This document shows positions 11,034-19,518 of a DNA stretch of 63,964 nt, piece by piece; the first letter of the stretch is position 1; each line of letters starts with the position of its first letter. A program made the translations under genes and the position numbers. Source of the DNA: Enhygromyxa salina (lineage in GTDB: Bacteria; Myxococcota_A; Polyangia; Nannocystales; Nannocystaceae); the NCBI RefSeq assembly GCF_002994615.1, contig NZ_PVNK01000204.1, positions 1-63,964 of the forward strand, in the 5' to 3' direction. A model generated the notes under the pieces. That model was not told the origin of the DNA. It was given only the letters and a program-made list of their open reading frames with translations, and did no database searches.

Positions 11034-11543
11034 GTGACCGAATCCACCAACATCCAAGTCGGTATCCTGATGGGCAGCGAGTCGGACTGGCCGACCATGC
11101 AGCACGCAGCTCTGATCCTCGACGAGCTCGGCGTCGCCAACGAAGCGCGCGTGCTCTCGGCCCACCGCAGCCCCCACGCCGCGGCCGAGTACGCCGAGTC
11201 GGCCGCCGGGCGCGGCCTCCAGGTCATCATCTGCGCCGCAGGTGGCGCCGCGCACCTCGGCGGAGTCATCGCCGCGCACACCCACCTGCCCGTGCTCGGG
11301 GTCCCGATGAAGGGCTGGTCGACCGACGGCCTCGACGCGCTGCTGTCGACGGTCCAGATGCCCTCGGGCATCCCGGTCGGGACCCTTGCGATCGGCAAGG
11401 CCGGGGCCAGGAACGCCGCGCTCCTGGCCGTCTCGATCATGAGCCTGTCCAACGAGGACCTGCGCGGGCGCTACCTCGCCTACCGCGAGGCCCAGACCCG
11501 CAGCGTGCTCGAGACCGAGCTGCCCCCGGCTGGCTCCGCCTGA
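11034..11543 (+). CDS. purE: N5-carboxyaminoimidazole ribonucleotide mutase (PurE, class I)
   Basis: 169 aa from GTG 11034. Converts N5-CAIR to CAIR in de novo purine synthesis. Diagnostic segments: ILMGSESDWPTM at the N-terminus, the SAHRSPHAA active-site loop with the catalytic His, and ICAAGGAAHLGGVIAAHT. Length matches class I (bacterial two-step) PurE. GTG 11034 gives the short N-terminal arm typical of the family; GTG 11001 would add 11 residues. No purK follows; the next gene starts 8 bp downstream and is a protein kinase, so the two may be co-transcribed without an obvious functional link. Confidence 0.93.
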   Translation: MTESTNIQVGILMGSESDWPTMQHAALILDELGVANEARVLSAHRSPHAAAEYAESAAGRGLQVIICAAGGAAHLGGVIAAHTHLPVLGVPMKGWSTDGLDALLSTVQMPSGIPVGTLAIGKAGARNAALLAVSIMSLSNEDLRGRYLAYREAQTRSVLETELPPAGSA

Positions 11544-11551
11544 GACCCCGC

Positions 11552-12730
11552 ATGGTCGCGTTCACCCCGGTCTTCATCCTCGCCATCATCTTCGGGTCCA
11601 TCACGATCTGGCGGAAGATGGCCATCGCTCACAAAGAGCGGATGGCCAGCATCGAGCGCGGCCAGGGCCCGGACGACCCAAAGATGCTCGCGGCCGCGAG
11701 CGAGCGCGAGGCCGTCACCCGCGAGCTCGAGCAGCGGGTCCGACACCTCGAGACGATCGTCTGCAGCGTCGACTTCGAGCTCAACGCCAAGATCAACCGC
11801 CTGGCCTCACACCAGCTCCAGCTCGGCGACGCCGCGACCAGGGCGCTCGCGCCGACGCCGAGCGGGGGCTCGTCCGGGGCCACGACCAAGGCCCGGCCCA
11901 ACCAGCTGTTCTCGCTCGAGCCCGGCCAGCGCCTCGCCGAGCGCTTCGTGATCCAGCGGGCGCTCGGGACCGGGGGCATGGGCGCGGTCTACCTCGCCAA
12001 CGACGAGCGCCTCGGCGAGCAGGTCGCGCTCAAGATCATGCACGGCATGGCCCTGCTCGACCCCTCGGCCAGCGATCGTCTCCGCCGAGAGGCCAGCGCC
12101 GCGCGCCGGATCAGCCACCCCAACGTCGTCAAGATCTACGACGTCGGTGAAGATCAGGGCCACCTGTTCTTGTCGATGGAGTACGTCGACGGGCAGTCGC
12201 TCAAGGAGCTGATCAGCCGCTACTCGGTGCTCCCGCTCGAGCGCGTGCGGGCCTACCTTCAGGAGATCTGCGCGGGCCTGGCTGCGGCCCACGCCCAGGG
12301 CGTGATCCACCGCGATCTCAAGCCCGGCAACGTGATCGTGACCCCCGATCAGCGGGTCAAGATCATCGACTTTGGCCTCGCGCGGATCGCCAACCTCGAG
12401 GGCATGACCGCGACCGGGATGCTGCTCGGCACACCGGAGTACATGGCGCCCGAGCAGATCAAGGGCGGCAACCTCGACGGTCGGACCGACATCTACGCCC
12501 TCGGGGCCCTGGCCTACCACGCGATCACCGGGCGCCCGCCCTTCACCGGGGACACCCCGATCGCCGTGAGCCTGGCCCAGGCGACCGAGGCGCCGATCGA
12601 GCCCAGCCGCCTCCGGCCCGGGCTCGAGCCGCAGTGGGACGCGTTCGTGCTCAAGGCGCTGAGCAAGGCCAAAGAGGCGCGCTTCGAGACGGCCGAGGTC
12701 ATGCGCGAGGCCGTGCCGCGCTCTGGTTGA
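11552..12730 (+). CDS. Membrane Ser/Thr protein kinase with PspB-like N-terminus
   Basis: 392 aa. Residues 5-20 form one TM helix at the extreme N-terminus, followed by a charged coiled-coil (about 50-85, ELEQRVRHLETIV) that looks like phage-shock protein PspB in layout. The Hanks-type kinase domain spans about 132-390: glycine loop GTGGMGAVY (139-147), catalytic Lys in VALKIM (K161), HRDLKPGNV catalytic loop (about 250), DFG, and PEYMAPEQ activation segment; these are all intact, so it should be active. The domain order (TM first, kinase facing the cytosol at the C-terminus) is the reverse of the usual PknB arrangement. ATG 11552 lies 8 bp after purE. Targets are unknown. Confidence 0.88.
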   Translation: MVAFTPVFILAIIFGSITIWRKMAIAHKERMASIERGQGPDDPKMLAAASEREAVTRELEQRVRHLETIVCSVDFELNAKINRLASHQLQLGDAATRALAPTPSGGSSGATTKARPNQLFSLEPGQRLAERFVIQRALGTGGMGAVYLANDERLGEQVALKIMHGMALLDPSASDRLRREASAARRISHPNVVKIYDVGEDQGHLFLSMEYVDGQSLKELISRYSVLPLERVRAYLQEICAGLAAAHAQGVIHRDLKPGNVIVTPDQRVKIIDFGLARIANLEGMTATGMLLGTPEYMAPEQIKGGNLDGRTDIYALGALAYHAITGRPPFTGDTPIAVSLAQATEAPIEPSRLRPGLEPQWDAFVLKALSKAKEARFETAEVMREAVPRSG

Positions 12731-12772
12731 GCTCGCAAGCACGAAGACACCACCTCGCCGCGGCGCGGCAGG

Positions 12773-14788
12773 TCATCGCCGTGCTGGTCCGGCGGCCTCA
12801 AAGCCGCCGTTGAGCTCTTCGGTCAAGACTTGCCTGAGCTGTTCCGCAGGCAGCGCACCCGAGGCGAGCCGGCCGTTGATCAGGAACCCGGGGGCCCCGC
12901 GTACGCCCAGCGCCCGACAGGTCTCGTAGTCGGAGGCGATTCGCTTGGCGGTCTTCTCGGCCGCGAAGTCCTTCTCGAAGCGCTGCACGTCGAGGCCGAG
13001 CTCGCCCGCGACAGCGGAGAGCTCCGCGGGCAGGCGCCGCTCGCGATTGTCGAACAAGAAGTCATGCATCTCCCAGAACTTGCCCTGGTTGCCGGCTGCG
13101 ACCGCGGCCCGATGGGCGGCTTCGGCGTTGGGGTGGATCGGGAGCGGGTAGTTGAGAAAGTAGATCGCGATGCGATCGCCAAACTCGGGCGCGATCTTGG
13201 TCAGTGTCGTCTGCGCGACCTCGCAAGCGTCGCAGTCGAAGTCGACACACTCCACGATACGCACCTCGGCCGCCCCGTCGTCGCCCCGCGTCGGGAGCCC
13301 CTCGACGGAGACCTCGCGCCGAAAGTGATCGGCCGGCGGTGGCACGAGCTCGGCGACGGTCCGGGGGTAGGCGCTCAGCTGCTCGTAGTAGGGGTGCTCT
13401 GCGTCCGGGTGCTCGCGGCGAAAGGCCTCGGCCACGACGCGCTCCTCGTCGACAGCCGCGACGATGGCCTCGACCGTGGCGTCGATGCTCAGGTAGCGCC
13501 CGTTGACGAAGTAGCCCGGGGTACGGTCGAGCCCGAGCGAGGTCGCGGTGAGCTCGTCTCGCGCCAGCTTGGCGGTGACCGGCCCGGAGTCGAGCTGCGC
13601 GCGGAGCTCGGCGGCGTCGAGTCCGGCGGCCGCGGCGGCCGCGAGGGCGGCGGCCTCGGGCTTGCTCGTGTCGGTCTGGGCCAGGGCCTCGAACCACGGC
13701 CAGAATTTGTCGTGGCTGAGCGCGACCAGGCCCGCGCGGGCGAGGACCTGGCGCTTGGCGTCCCTGGCGACCACGTGGCGAAACACGACGCGAAGGTCGG
13801 GCGCTCGCTCGCGGACCGCGGCGAGGGTCGCCCCGAGCTGCGCGGGGCCTTGGCCGGGCGCGGGGCTCGAGAGATCCATGAACGCGATCAGGGTCACGAG
13901 CGCGTCGTCGCGACCTGTCGCCGCCGAGCCGTCGACGAACACGGCGTAGTGCTCGTCCGCCTGGGGGTTGCGGGTCTGGGCCTGGTCGTCTGGCGCAGGC
14001 GCGGCCGCGCTCGGCTCGACCCAGCTGGCCCTGGCGTAGCGCATGTAGTGGTCGTAGAGCTCGGCCTGGTCTGCGCCAGCCTCGAGCACGCGCTCGGCGA
14101 GGGCGAGCTCTTCGTCGATGAGCGCGCTGAGCTCGTCGAGCGAGGGGACCGAGGGGATCGCTCGGCCGTTGACGAAGGCGAAGGGCGGCGCGTTGACGCC
14201 GACGCGCGCGGCCTCGCTGCGTTCGCGCTCGAGCTGGCTCCTCAGCTCGGGGCTGCTGCGATCCTCGCGGAATTTGTTCATGTCGGGTACGCCGACGGCC
14301 TCGGCGTAGGCGTCGAGCTCGGCGTCGGACAGGCGCGTGCGGTACTTGAACAGGCGCGCGCGATAGGCCTTGCCCTTGCCCTGGGCCTCGGCCGCGAGCG
14401 CGGCAGCCCCCGCCGCCATCGCGCGGGAGTGTCCGGGCAGCGGAAACTGCTTGAACACGACTCGGATCTCGTCGGGGTGCTGGGCGGCGATGTGATCAAT
14501 CGTGTCCGACAGCTTCTTGCAGTACTTACATTCGAAGTCCACGTATTCGACGATCGTCACCTTGGCGCCATCGGGCGCGCCATACGCAATCGCGCTATCG
14601 TCATACTCGGCGGGCAAGCGCTCGCCCGTGATCACCGCCTGTGGATTGGCGGCGGCCACCCGCTCGGGTCGCGCGTCAGCTTCGGCGCCAGCGTCCGCCG
14701 GCCTCGGCGGGTCCGCGCAGGCAACGAGGAGCCCGAGCGCGGCGCAGGCGCTCAGCACGATTTTGTTCGCGGATGGTTTGAGAGTCAT
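12773..14788 (-). CDS. Lipoprotein with three tandem DsbA/thioredoxin-like domains
   Basis: 671 aa. Lipobox LLVAC (C24) after a signal peptide, so anchored in the periplasm. Three thioredoxin_4/DsbA-like domains follow: domain 1 with active site CKYC (87-90) and VNGR cis-Pro region near 210; domain 2 (about 285-450), where the strand reads MDLSSPAPG and the cysteines are absent although the fold signature TPGYFVNGR is retained; and domain 3 with CDAC (about 519-522) and APGFLINGR. Domains 1 and 3 could catalyse disulfide exchange and domain 2 looks structural. The abundance of Cys-rich exported proteins nearby fits a disulfide-forming or isomerase role (inference). Preceded by a strong hairpin, so probably monocistronic. 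Confidence 0.9.
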   Translation of the reverse strand: MTLKPSANKIVLSACAALGLLVACADPPRPADAGAEADARPERVAAANPQAVITGERLPAEYDDSAIAYGAPDGAKVTIVEYVDFECKYCKKLSDTIDHIAAQHPDEIRVVFKQFPLPGHSRAMAAGAAALAAEAQGKGKAYRARLFKYRTRLSDAELDAYAEAVGVPDMNKFREDRSSPELRSQLERERSEAARVGVNAPPFAFVNGRAIPSVPSLDELSALIDEELALAERVLEAGADQAELYDHYMRYARASWVEPSAAAPAPDDQAQTRNPQADEHYAVFVDGSAATGRDDALVTLIAFMDLSSPAPGQGPAQLGATLAAVRERAPDLRVVFRHVVARDAKRQVLARAGLVALSHDKFWPWFEALAQTDTSKPEAAALAAAAAAGLDAAELRAQLDSGPVTAKLARDELTATSLGLDRTPGYFVNGRYLSIDATVEAIVAAVDEERVVAEAFRREHPDAEHPYYEQLSAYPRTVAELVPPPADHFRREVSVEGLPTRGDDGAAEVRIVECVDFDCDACEVAQTTLTKIAPEFGDRIAIYFLNYPLPIHPNAEAAHRAAVAAGNQGKFWEMHDFLFDNRERRLPAELSAVAGELGLDVQRFEKDFAAEKTAKRIASDYETCRALGVRGAPGFLINGRLASGALPAEQLRQVLTEELNGGFEAAGPARR

Positions 14789-14817
14789 GGTCGAGGTGCT
14801 GCTCGAGGCTGCATGAA

Positions 14818-14848
14818 GAACAGGCCGGGGGACAACCCCGGCCTGTTC
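14818..14848. terminator. Strong hairpin, likely terminator of the DUF4215 gene
   Basis: Perfect 13-bp stem (GAACAGGCCGGGG / CCCCGGCCTGTTC) with a GACAA loop, just downstream of the minus-strand DUF4215 gene (stop at 14901) and 30 bp upstream of the next minus-strand start. U-tract is weak, so factor-independent termination is likely but not certain. Confidence 0.6.
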
Positions 14849-14868
14849 ACGCCGAATTCGAAGCGAGG

Positions 14869-14904
14869 CTAGCAGCCCGGGGTGCTAGCAGCCCGGGCTG
14901 CTAG
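14869..14904. repeat. 36-bp CTAG-bounded palindromic repeat (16-bp unit, two copies plus CTAG)
   Basis: Unit CTAGCAGCCCGGGGTG followed by CTAGCAGCCCGGGCTG and a final CTAG. The second unit plus CTAG is a perfect 20-bp palindrome. Because the period is 16, the three CTAGs place TAG in all three frames on both strands. The outermost TAG serves as the stop codon of the minus-strand DUF4215 gene (14901-14903). Related copies lie at 40521-40552, 41871-41961, 55286-55321 and 62914-63079. Confidence 0.9.
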
Positions 14905-16175
14905 GGTGCTTCGCAGGCGGTCAGGCGGCTGTAGGTGCCCGAGGTCGCGTTGTTCCAGTACGTGCAGTTGGCGTCGACCTGACAACCGAGGCAGGGGCCG
15001 GTGTAGTAGTTGCTCTGACCGTTGTGGAAGTGCCACGCGTTGTCGCTGCCCGCGCTGCAGTCCATCTCGTTCGCGCAGCACTCCAGGTTGGAATTACCGC
15101 ACATCGTCGCGTGGTCGTACAGGTCGCGGTAGGTGGCGATGACGTCTTCGCAGTACCCGTCGTTCAGCCAGTTTTGGTAGGTGACCTGGCTCCAGCCCAT
15201 GCAGCTGTCACAGACCGTCGCGCTGTTGTCGGCTTGGGTGCAGGTCAGGCGGATGCAGCGGCCGCCCTCGGTGAGGCAGCCCTCTTCCGCGAAGCAGTTG
15301 TTGCCGCATGGCGGCGCCGTGCAGTCGTTGGCGCAGCCGTCGTCGTCGATGTCGTTGCCGTCGTCGCACTCTTCCATCATGTCGACGTTGCCGTCGCCGC
15401 AGTAGGCTGCGAGCGCCTGGCAGTCCATCTCGCAGCCGCCGTACATGCCGTCGTTGACGCCGTCGTCGCAGGCCTCGTTGCCCTCCCAGACGTAGGCGTC
15501 GCCGCAGCTCGCGGCGGCGCAGTCGGCGGTGCAGTCGTCGGTGGAGACGTCGTTGCCGTCGTCACACTCCTCGTTGCCCTCCCAGATGATCCCGTCACCG
15601 CAGGTCGCGGCCACGCAGTCGGTGGTGCAGTCGTCGGTGGAGATGTCGTTGCCGTCGTCGCACTCCTCGACGCCCGCTTGGACCGCGCCGTCGCCACAGA
15701 CCGCGCTCGTGCACGCGTTGGTGCACTCGTCGCCATCCTCTGGGTTGCCGTCGTCGCACTCCTCGTTGCCCTCCCAGATGATCCCGTCACCGCAGGTGGC
15801 GAGGAGGCAGGAGCTCAGGCACTCGTCGGTGTCGTCGGGGTTGCCGTCGTCGCACTCCTCGTCACCGTTGACCACGCCGTCACCGCAGACCCCGCCGGTG
15901 TCGCCGTCCCCGGTGTCGCCGTCTCCGTCTCCGGTGTCGCCGTCCCCGTCTCCGGTGTCGCCGTCCCCGTCCCCGGTGTCGCCGTCGCCGTCGCCAGGGT
16001 CGCCGTCGCCGTCGCCAGGGTCGCCGTCGCCGTCTCCGGAGTCGCCGTCGCCGTCGCCGGAGGTCTCGTTGAAGGTGTCGCCGGTAGCGACGTCGTCGCC
16101 GGAACACCCGGCCAACGCCAGCGGTGCCGCCAAGCCTGCGACGAAAAGTAGTGTATTGAATCGGAGCGCGCGCAT
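14901..16175 (-). CDS. DUF4215 cysteine-rich repeat lipoprotein with Gly-Asp linker
   Basis: 424 aa. Signal peptide with lipobox LALAGC (C24), then a (GDGD)n linker with Ser, Pro and Thr interruptions (about 40-95), then six DUF4215 repeats (about 98-290, each starting CGDG/CGDA and carrying ECDDGN). The C-terminal 130 residues are a distinct Cys-rich domain that I do not recognise. The linker probably spaces the repeats from the membrane; repeat loops may bind Ca2+. The gene ends on a TAG contributed by the 36-bp repeat, so the present C-terminus may not be the ancestral one. Exported, function unknown. Confidence 0.9.
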   Translation of the reverse strand: MRALRFNTLLFVAGLAAPLALAGCSGDDVATGDTFNETSGDGDGDSGDGDGDPGDGDGDPGDGDGDTGDGDGDTGDGDGDTGDGDGDTGDGDTGGVCGDGVVNGDEECDDGNPDDTDECLSSCLLATCGDGIIWEGNEECDDGNPEDGDECTNACTSAVCGDGAVQAGVEECDDGNDISTDDCTTDCVAATCGDGIIWEGNEECDDGNDVSTDDCTADCAAASCGDAYVWEGNEACDDGVNDGMYGGCEMDCQALAAYCGDGNVDMMEECDDGNDIDDDGCANDCTAPPCGNNCFAEEGCLTEGGRCIRLTCTQADNSATVCDSCMGWSQVTYQNWLNDGYCEDVIATYRDLYDHATMCGNSNLECCANEMDCSAGSDNAWHFHNGQSNYYTGPCLGCQVDANCTYWNNATSGTYSRLTACEAP

Positions 16176-16375
16176 CTGCGCTCAGTGTTGCGGGCGAAAA
16201 TGCGGAATGTCAACTCGCGTTTTCGAGCTTTCGCGATGGATAGGTGTGGTCAGCACAGTCACCGGCTGCCGACAATGCGAATTGTGCTGGGCGCGCAGGT
16301 CGGGGCCGCGGATGGGAAGGATCCCACCCCGGGGCACGTGGTGCTAGCCGACCTCGGGCACTCGTGCCGACGCGC

Positions 16376-17557
16376 TCAGGTCGGGGCGGGCTTGCGGACG
16401 TTGGGCCGGACGCCGCGAGGATCCCGGCCCGGCGCCTGGCTCACTCGTTTGCGCTGGCGCGCTTTGGGTTCGCGCCTGCGCCCGCGCATGTTGCTGATCG
16501 CCCACGGCTCGGGTCGGCGCGAGATCGACAACAAGACGCCGATCGAGGCCATCGAGACCAACAAGCTCGAGCCGCCGTAGCTGACGAAGGGCAAGGTGAT
16601 GCCCTTGGCCGGCATGACCGAGAGCACGACGGCCATGTTGATCAGCGCCTGCATCCCAAACAGGGCCGAGAGCCCGATCGCTAGATAGGTCCCGAAGCGG
16701 TCCTGGGCCTGGCGCGCGACGACGAGCCCGCGCCAGACCAGCAGCGCGAACAGCCCGATCACGGCGAAGATCCCGACCACGCCCAGCTCCTCGCCGATCG
16801 TGGCCAAAATGAAATCGGTATGGTTCTCGGGCAAGAAGCCCAGCTTCTGGCGCCCGTTGCCAAGCCCGAGCCCAAAGGGCCCGCCCGAGCCGATAGCGAT
16901 CAGGCCCTGCTCGACCTGGTAGTCGTCGCCCGACAAGAAGCTCTCGACCCGCTCGCGTCGGTAGCCGACGTTGACGATCTGCGACCAGGCCAGCGGGGCC
17001 GCGACCATGATCGCCGCGAGCACCCAACTCGCCCGAGTCCCGGCGACGTAGAGCAGGATCAGGCTGAGGCTGCCGAGCAGGACCGTGGTCCCGAGGTCCT
17101 TCTCCATCAAGACCAAGAGCATCGTCCCGCACGCGGCGATCATCGGCGGCAAGAAGCCGGTCTTGAAGCTGCGGATCTGCTCGCCGCGCCGGGCCAGGGT
17201 CGCGGCCAGGAACACGGCGAGGGCGATCTTGGCGACCTCCGAGGGCTGCATGTGGACCGGCCCGAGGTCGATCCAGCGGCGCGCGCCGTTGATGTCCTCG
17301 GACACGAACAAGACCAGGATCAAGAGGAAGGCCGCGAAGCCCATCAGGTGCGGGGCGAAGCGGCGAAGCACGCGGTAGTCGACGCGGCTGACCGTCAGCA
17401 TCACGCCGATGCCGAGCGCGAAGAAGACCGCCTGGCGGCGCAGGAAGTACTCCCACGAGCCCGCGGTCCGGCTGCCGAGCCATCCGCTGGAGCTGTAGAC
17501 CATGACCAGGCCGACGCAGCCGAGCGCGAGGGCCGCGAAGAAGAGCCACGGATCCAT
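16376..17557 (-). CDS. ftsW: SEDS-family peptidoglycan glycosyltransferase FtsW
   Basis: 393 aa from ATG 17557, about ten TM helices. It polymerises lipid II at the division septum together with a class B PBP. SEDS signatures: NGARRWIDLGPVHMQPSE, the extracytoplasmic loop region around GLGNGRQKLGFLPENHTDF, IGEELGVVG and VSYGGSSLLV near the C-terminus. The C-terminal 40 residues are Arg/Lys-rich and cytosolic. GTG 17647 is an alternative start that would add a Lys/Arg/Pro-rich cytosolic tail. FtsW is favoured over RodA by the QKLGFLPENHTDFI pattern. No mur or other fts genes are nearby, so it lies outside a dcw cluster. Confidence 0.88.
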   Translation of the reverse strand: MDPWLFFAALALGCVGLVMVYSSSGWLGSRTAGSWEYFLRRQAVFFALGIGVMLTVSRVDYRVLRRFAPHLMGFAAFLLILVLFVSEDINGARRWIDLGPVHMQPSEVAKIALAVFLAATLARRGEQIRSFKTGFLPPMIAACGTMLLVLMEKDLGTTVLLGSLSLILLYVAGTRASWVLAAIMVAAPLAWSQIVNVGYRRERVESFLSGDDYQVEQGLIAIGSGGPFGLGLGNGRQKLGFLPENHTDFILATIGEELGVVGIFAVIGLFALLVWRGLVVARQAQDRFGTYLAIGLSALFGMQALINMAVVLSVMPAKGITLPFVSYGGSSLLVSMASIGVLLSISRRPEPWAISNMRGRRREPKARQRKRVSQAPGRDPRGVRPNVRKPAPT

Positions 17558-17789
17558 GGCTTGATCGACGCCACCCCGCCGCCCGCGACGATCGCTCGCG
17601 GGGGACTGGGCCGGCTTTGGCGGTGCCTTCGTGGCGGTCTCCGACACTGTGCCGACCGAAGCACGGTTCGCGCGAGCATCCAAAAAAGCGGCGCTCGGCG
17701 GGGGGCGGGGGGCCGTTCGTGTGGTCGCGCTTGGTTGTGCGAGGGGGGAGCGCGCACGGATCCACGCGCGGCGGGCTATGGTCGGCGCC

Positions 17790-18989
17790 ATGAACTGCCG
17801 ATGCCCCGTGTTCTTCACGACGATCGCCCTGGTCTTGGCCGTGGGCCCGAGCTGCACGAGCGGCTCCGGCGATGGCGCCGGGGACAGCGAGACCGTTGGA
17901 GACGGTGACGGAGACGGAGACGGTGACTCGGGCGACGGGGACGGCGACAGCGGAGACGGTGACGGCGACTCGGGCGACGGCGACGGCGACAGTGGCGACG
18001 GAGACTCGGGCGACGGCGACGGCGACTCGGGCGACGGCGACGGCGACCTGCCCGCGTGCGCGGGCTACTTCCCGGCCGACGCGGTCTGGTGCCAGGACAT
18101 CACCGACGCCGCGACCACGGCAGACTCGGACACCATCGCCGCCTGGCTCGAGCAGGCCGGGTGGGGCAACAACGACAAGTTCCAGATCGACTTCTCGCTC
18201 GAGGTGCTCGAGGCCGACGCCGACACCCCGCGCCGCAGCTTCGAGGCGACGGGCGCCTTTTATACGCCCGACTGTGACTACGTCGAGATGCCCGTGCCCG
18301 AGGTCGGCGCGATCGAGGGGGAGGCCGGCTACGAGTGCGTCAGCGACGGCGACTGCCACCTGATCGTCGCCGCCCGCGACGAGAACCTGCTCTACGAGAT
18401 GTGGCGCGCCAACATCATCGGTGGGCCTGGGGGCGAGTTCTTCGGGGGCTGCCTCGCGGTCTGGGACATGAGCGTGGTCTACGGCGACGAGGGGCGCGGG
18501 CAGGGCTGCACCAGCGCCGACGCGGCCGGGTTCCCGATCGCGCCGCTCTTGTTCACCGCCGACGAGGTCGCGAGCGGATCGATCGATCACGCGATCCGCT
18601 TTATCTTGCCCAACGCCCACATTCGTGAGCTCATCTACTCGCCGCCCGCGACCCACAGCACGGGCGCGACCTCGGGGCCGGTCGAGGCGCCGCCCTACGG
18701 CGTCCACCTGCGCCTGCGCGGCGACTATCCGATCGACGATCTGCCGAGCGAGGGGGCCAAGGTGGTCGCCCGGGCCCTGCAGCAGTACGGCATGTTCCTC
18801 GCTGATGGCGGACAGATCGCGCTGACCGGGCAAAGCGATCGCTTCACGGACAACAAGTGGGACGGGCTGCTCGCGCCGCAGGATCTCGTCGCGCTGCGGC
18901 CGATCGACTTCGACGTGATCGACCACGGCGCGCTGCTCGACTGGGGCGAGCAAAGCTGCGAGCGCGTGCCGCTGGGGACTCCGCCCTGA
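17790..18989 (+). CDS. Lipoprotein with Gly-Asp linker and unrecognised exported domain
   Basis: 399 aa. Signal peptide with Cys near residue 26 (VGPSC), a (GDGD)n linker with Ser interruptions (about 30-85), then a 310-residue globular region. Visible landmarks are CAGYFPADAVWCQDI at its start, GWGNNDKFQIDFSLEVL, several Asp-rich turns and, towards the end, DHAIRFILPNAHIRELIYSPPATHSTG, PPYGVHLRLRGDY and QYGMFLADGGQIALTGQSD. Similar segments occur in exported proteins of soil bacteria as far as I recall, but I cannot name the family. ATG 17790 preferred to ATG 17778, four codons upstream. Divergent from ftsW. Confidence 0.8.
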   Translation: MNCRCPVFFTTIALVLAVGPSCTSGSGDGAGDSETVGDGDGDGDGDSGDGDGDSGDGDGDSGDGDGDSGDGDSGDGDGDSGDGDGDLPACAGYFPADAVWCQDITDAATTADSDTIAAWLEQAGWGNNDKFQIDFSLEVLEADADTPRRSFEATGAFYTPDCDYVEMPVPEVGAIEGEAGYECVSDGDCHLIVAARDENLLYEMWRANIIGGPGGEFFGGCLAVWDMSVVYGDEGRGQGCTSADAAGFPIAPLLFTADEVASGSIDHAIRFILPNAHIRELIYSPPATHSTGATSGPVEAPPYGVHLRLRGDYPIDDLPSEGAKVVARALQQYGMFLADGGQIALTGQSDRFTDNKWDGLLAPQDLVALRPIDFDVIDHGALLDWGEQSCERVPLGTPP

Positions 18990-19518
18990 GCCGCCTGTTG
19001 GTGTCGGCGCGGGCCCAGTCGGGCAGGATCTCGGGGCGGGTGGCGGCCTCGGGATGTTCAAGCTCCGCTGGCAGCAGCGGCAACAGTGGGCTCTAATTCC
19101 GCCGGAAGCGTTCGTGCTCGAGCAGGCCCGGGGCTGATGGTGAGCACCCCGATGTGCGTGCCGACCCGCGCCGGATGACTTGGGGCCGAATTCCGTCGGG
19201 TCCAAGGCGGCGAGCTCTGGGCACTTTCGCTCATTGTCGACGTCGACGCGTGGGTTCAGGCTGCGACTCATGCACGAACGCGAGCTCGCCCTGCTCGGGG
19301 TCGTGGTCATGGGGTCTGCCCGCCGGGCTCGACGCCGTCAACGTCCTTCGTCGATGTTCATATCGTGAGCGTGGGCGTGGCGTTGCTGCTGGTCGGGTCC
19401 GGCCTGCGCATGGCATTCAGGCGCGGAACCTCGCGCTCGGGTGATCCCGACGAGTGAATGAAGATCTTGCGCGGCCAATTAAGGTGATTGATCCGGGAAT
19501 TGCCATAGAAATAATGAG
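18990..19518. other. 529-bp intergenic region without a clear gene
   Basis: No convincing gene. At 19311-19457 one frame reads a Pro/Ser/Thr linker followed by a single TM-like stretch (VSVGVALLLVGSGLRMAF) and a short Arg/Asp tail ending at TGA 19455; a preceding frame contains MHERELALLGVVVMGSA from ATG 19270. These could be the two hydrophobic segments of a small membrane protein separated by a frameshift, but support is weak. Confidence 0.3.

Noticed and set aside
14869..14904. The CTAG palindrome as a plain Rho-independent terminator
   Set aside because: No U-tract follows, its copies also occur within genes and away from gene ends, and a stronger hairpin (14818-14848) follows it.
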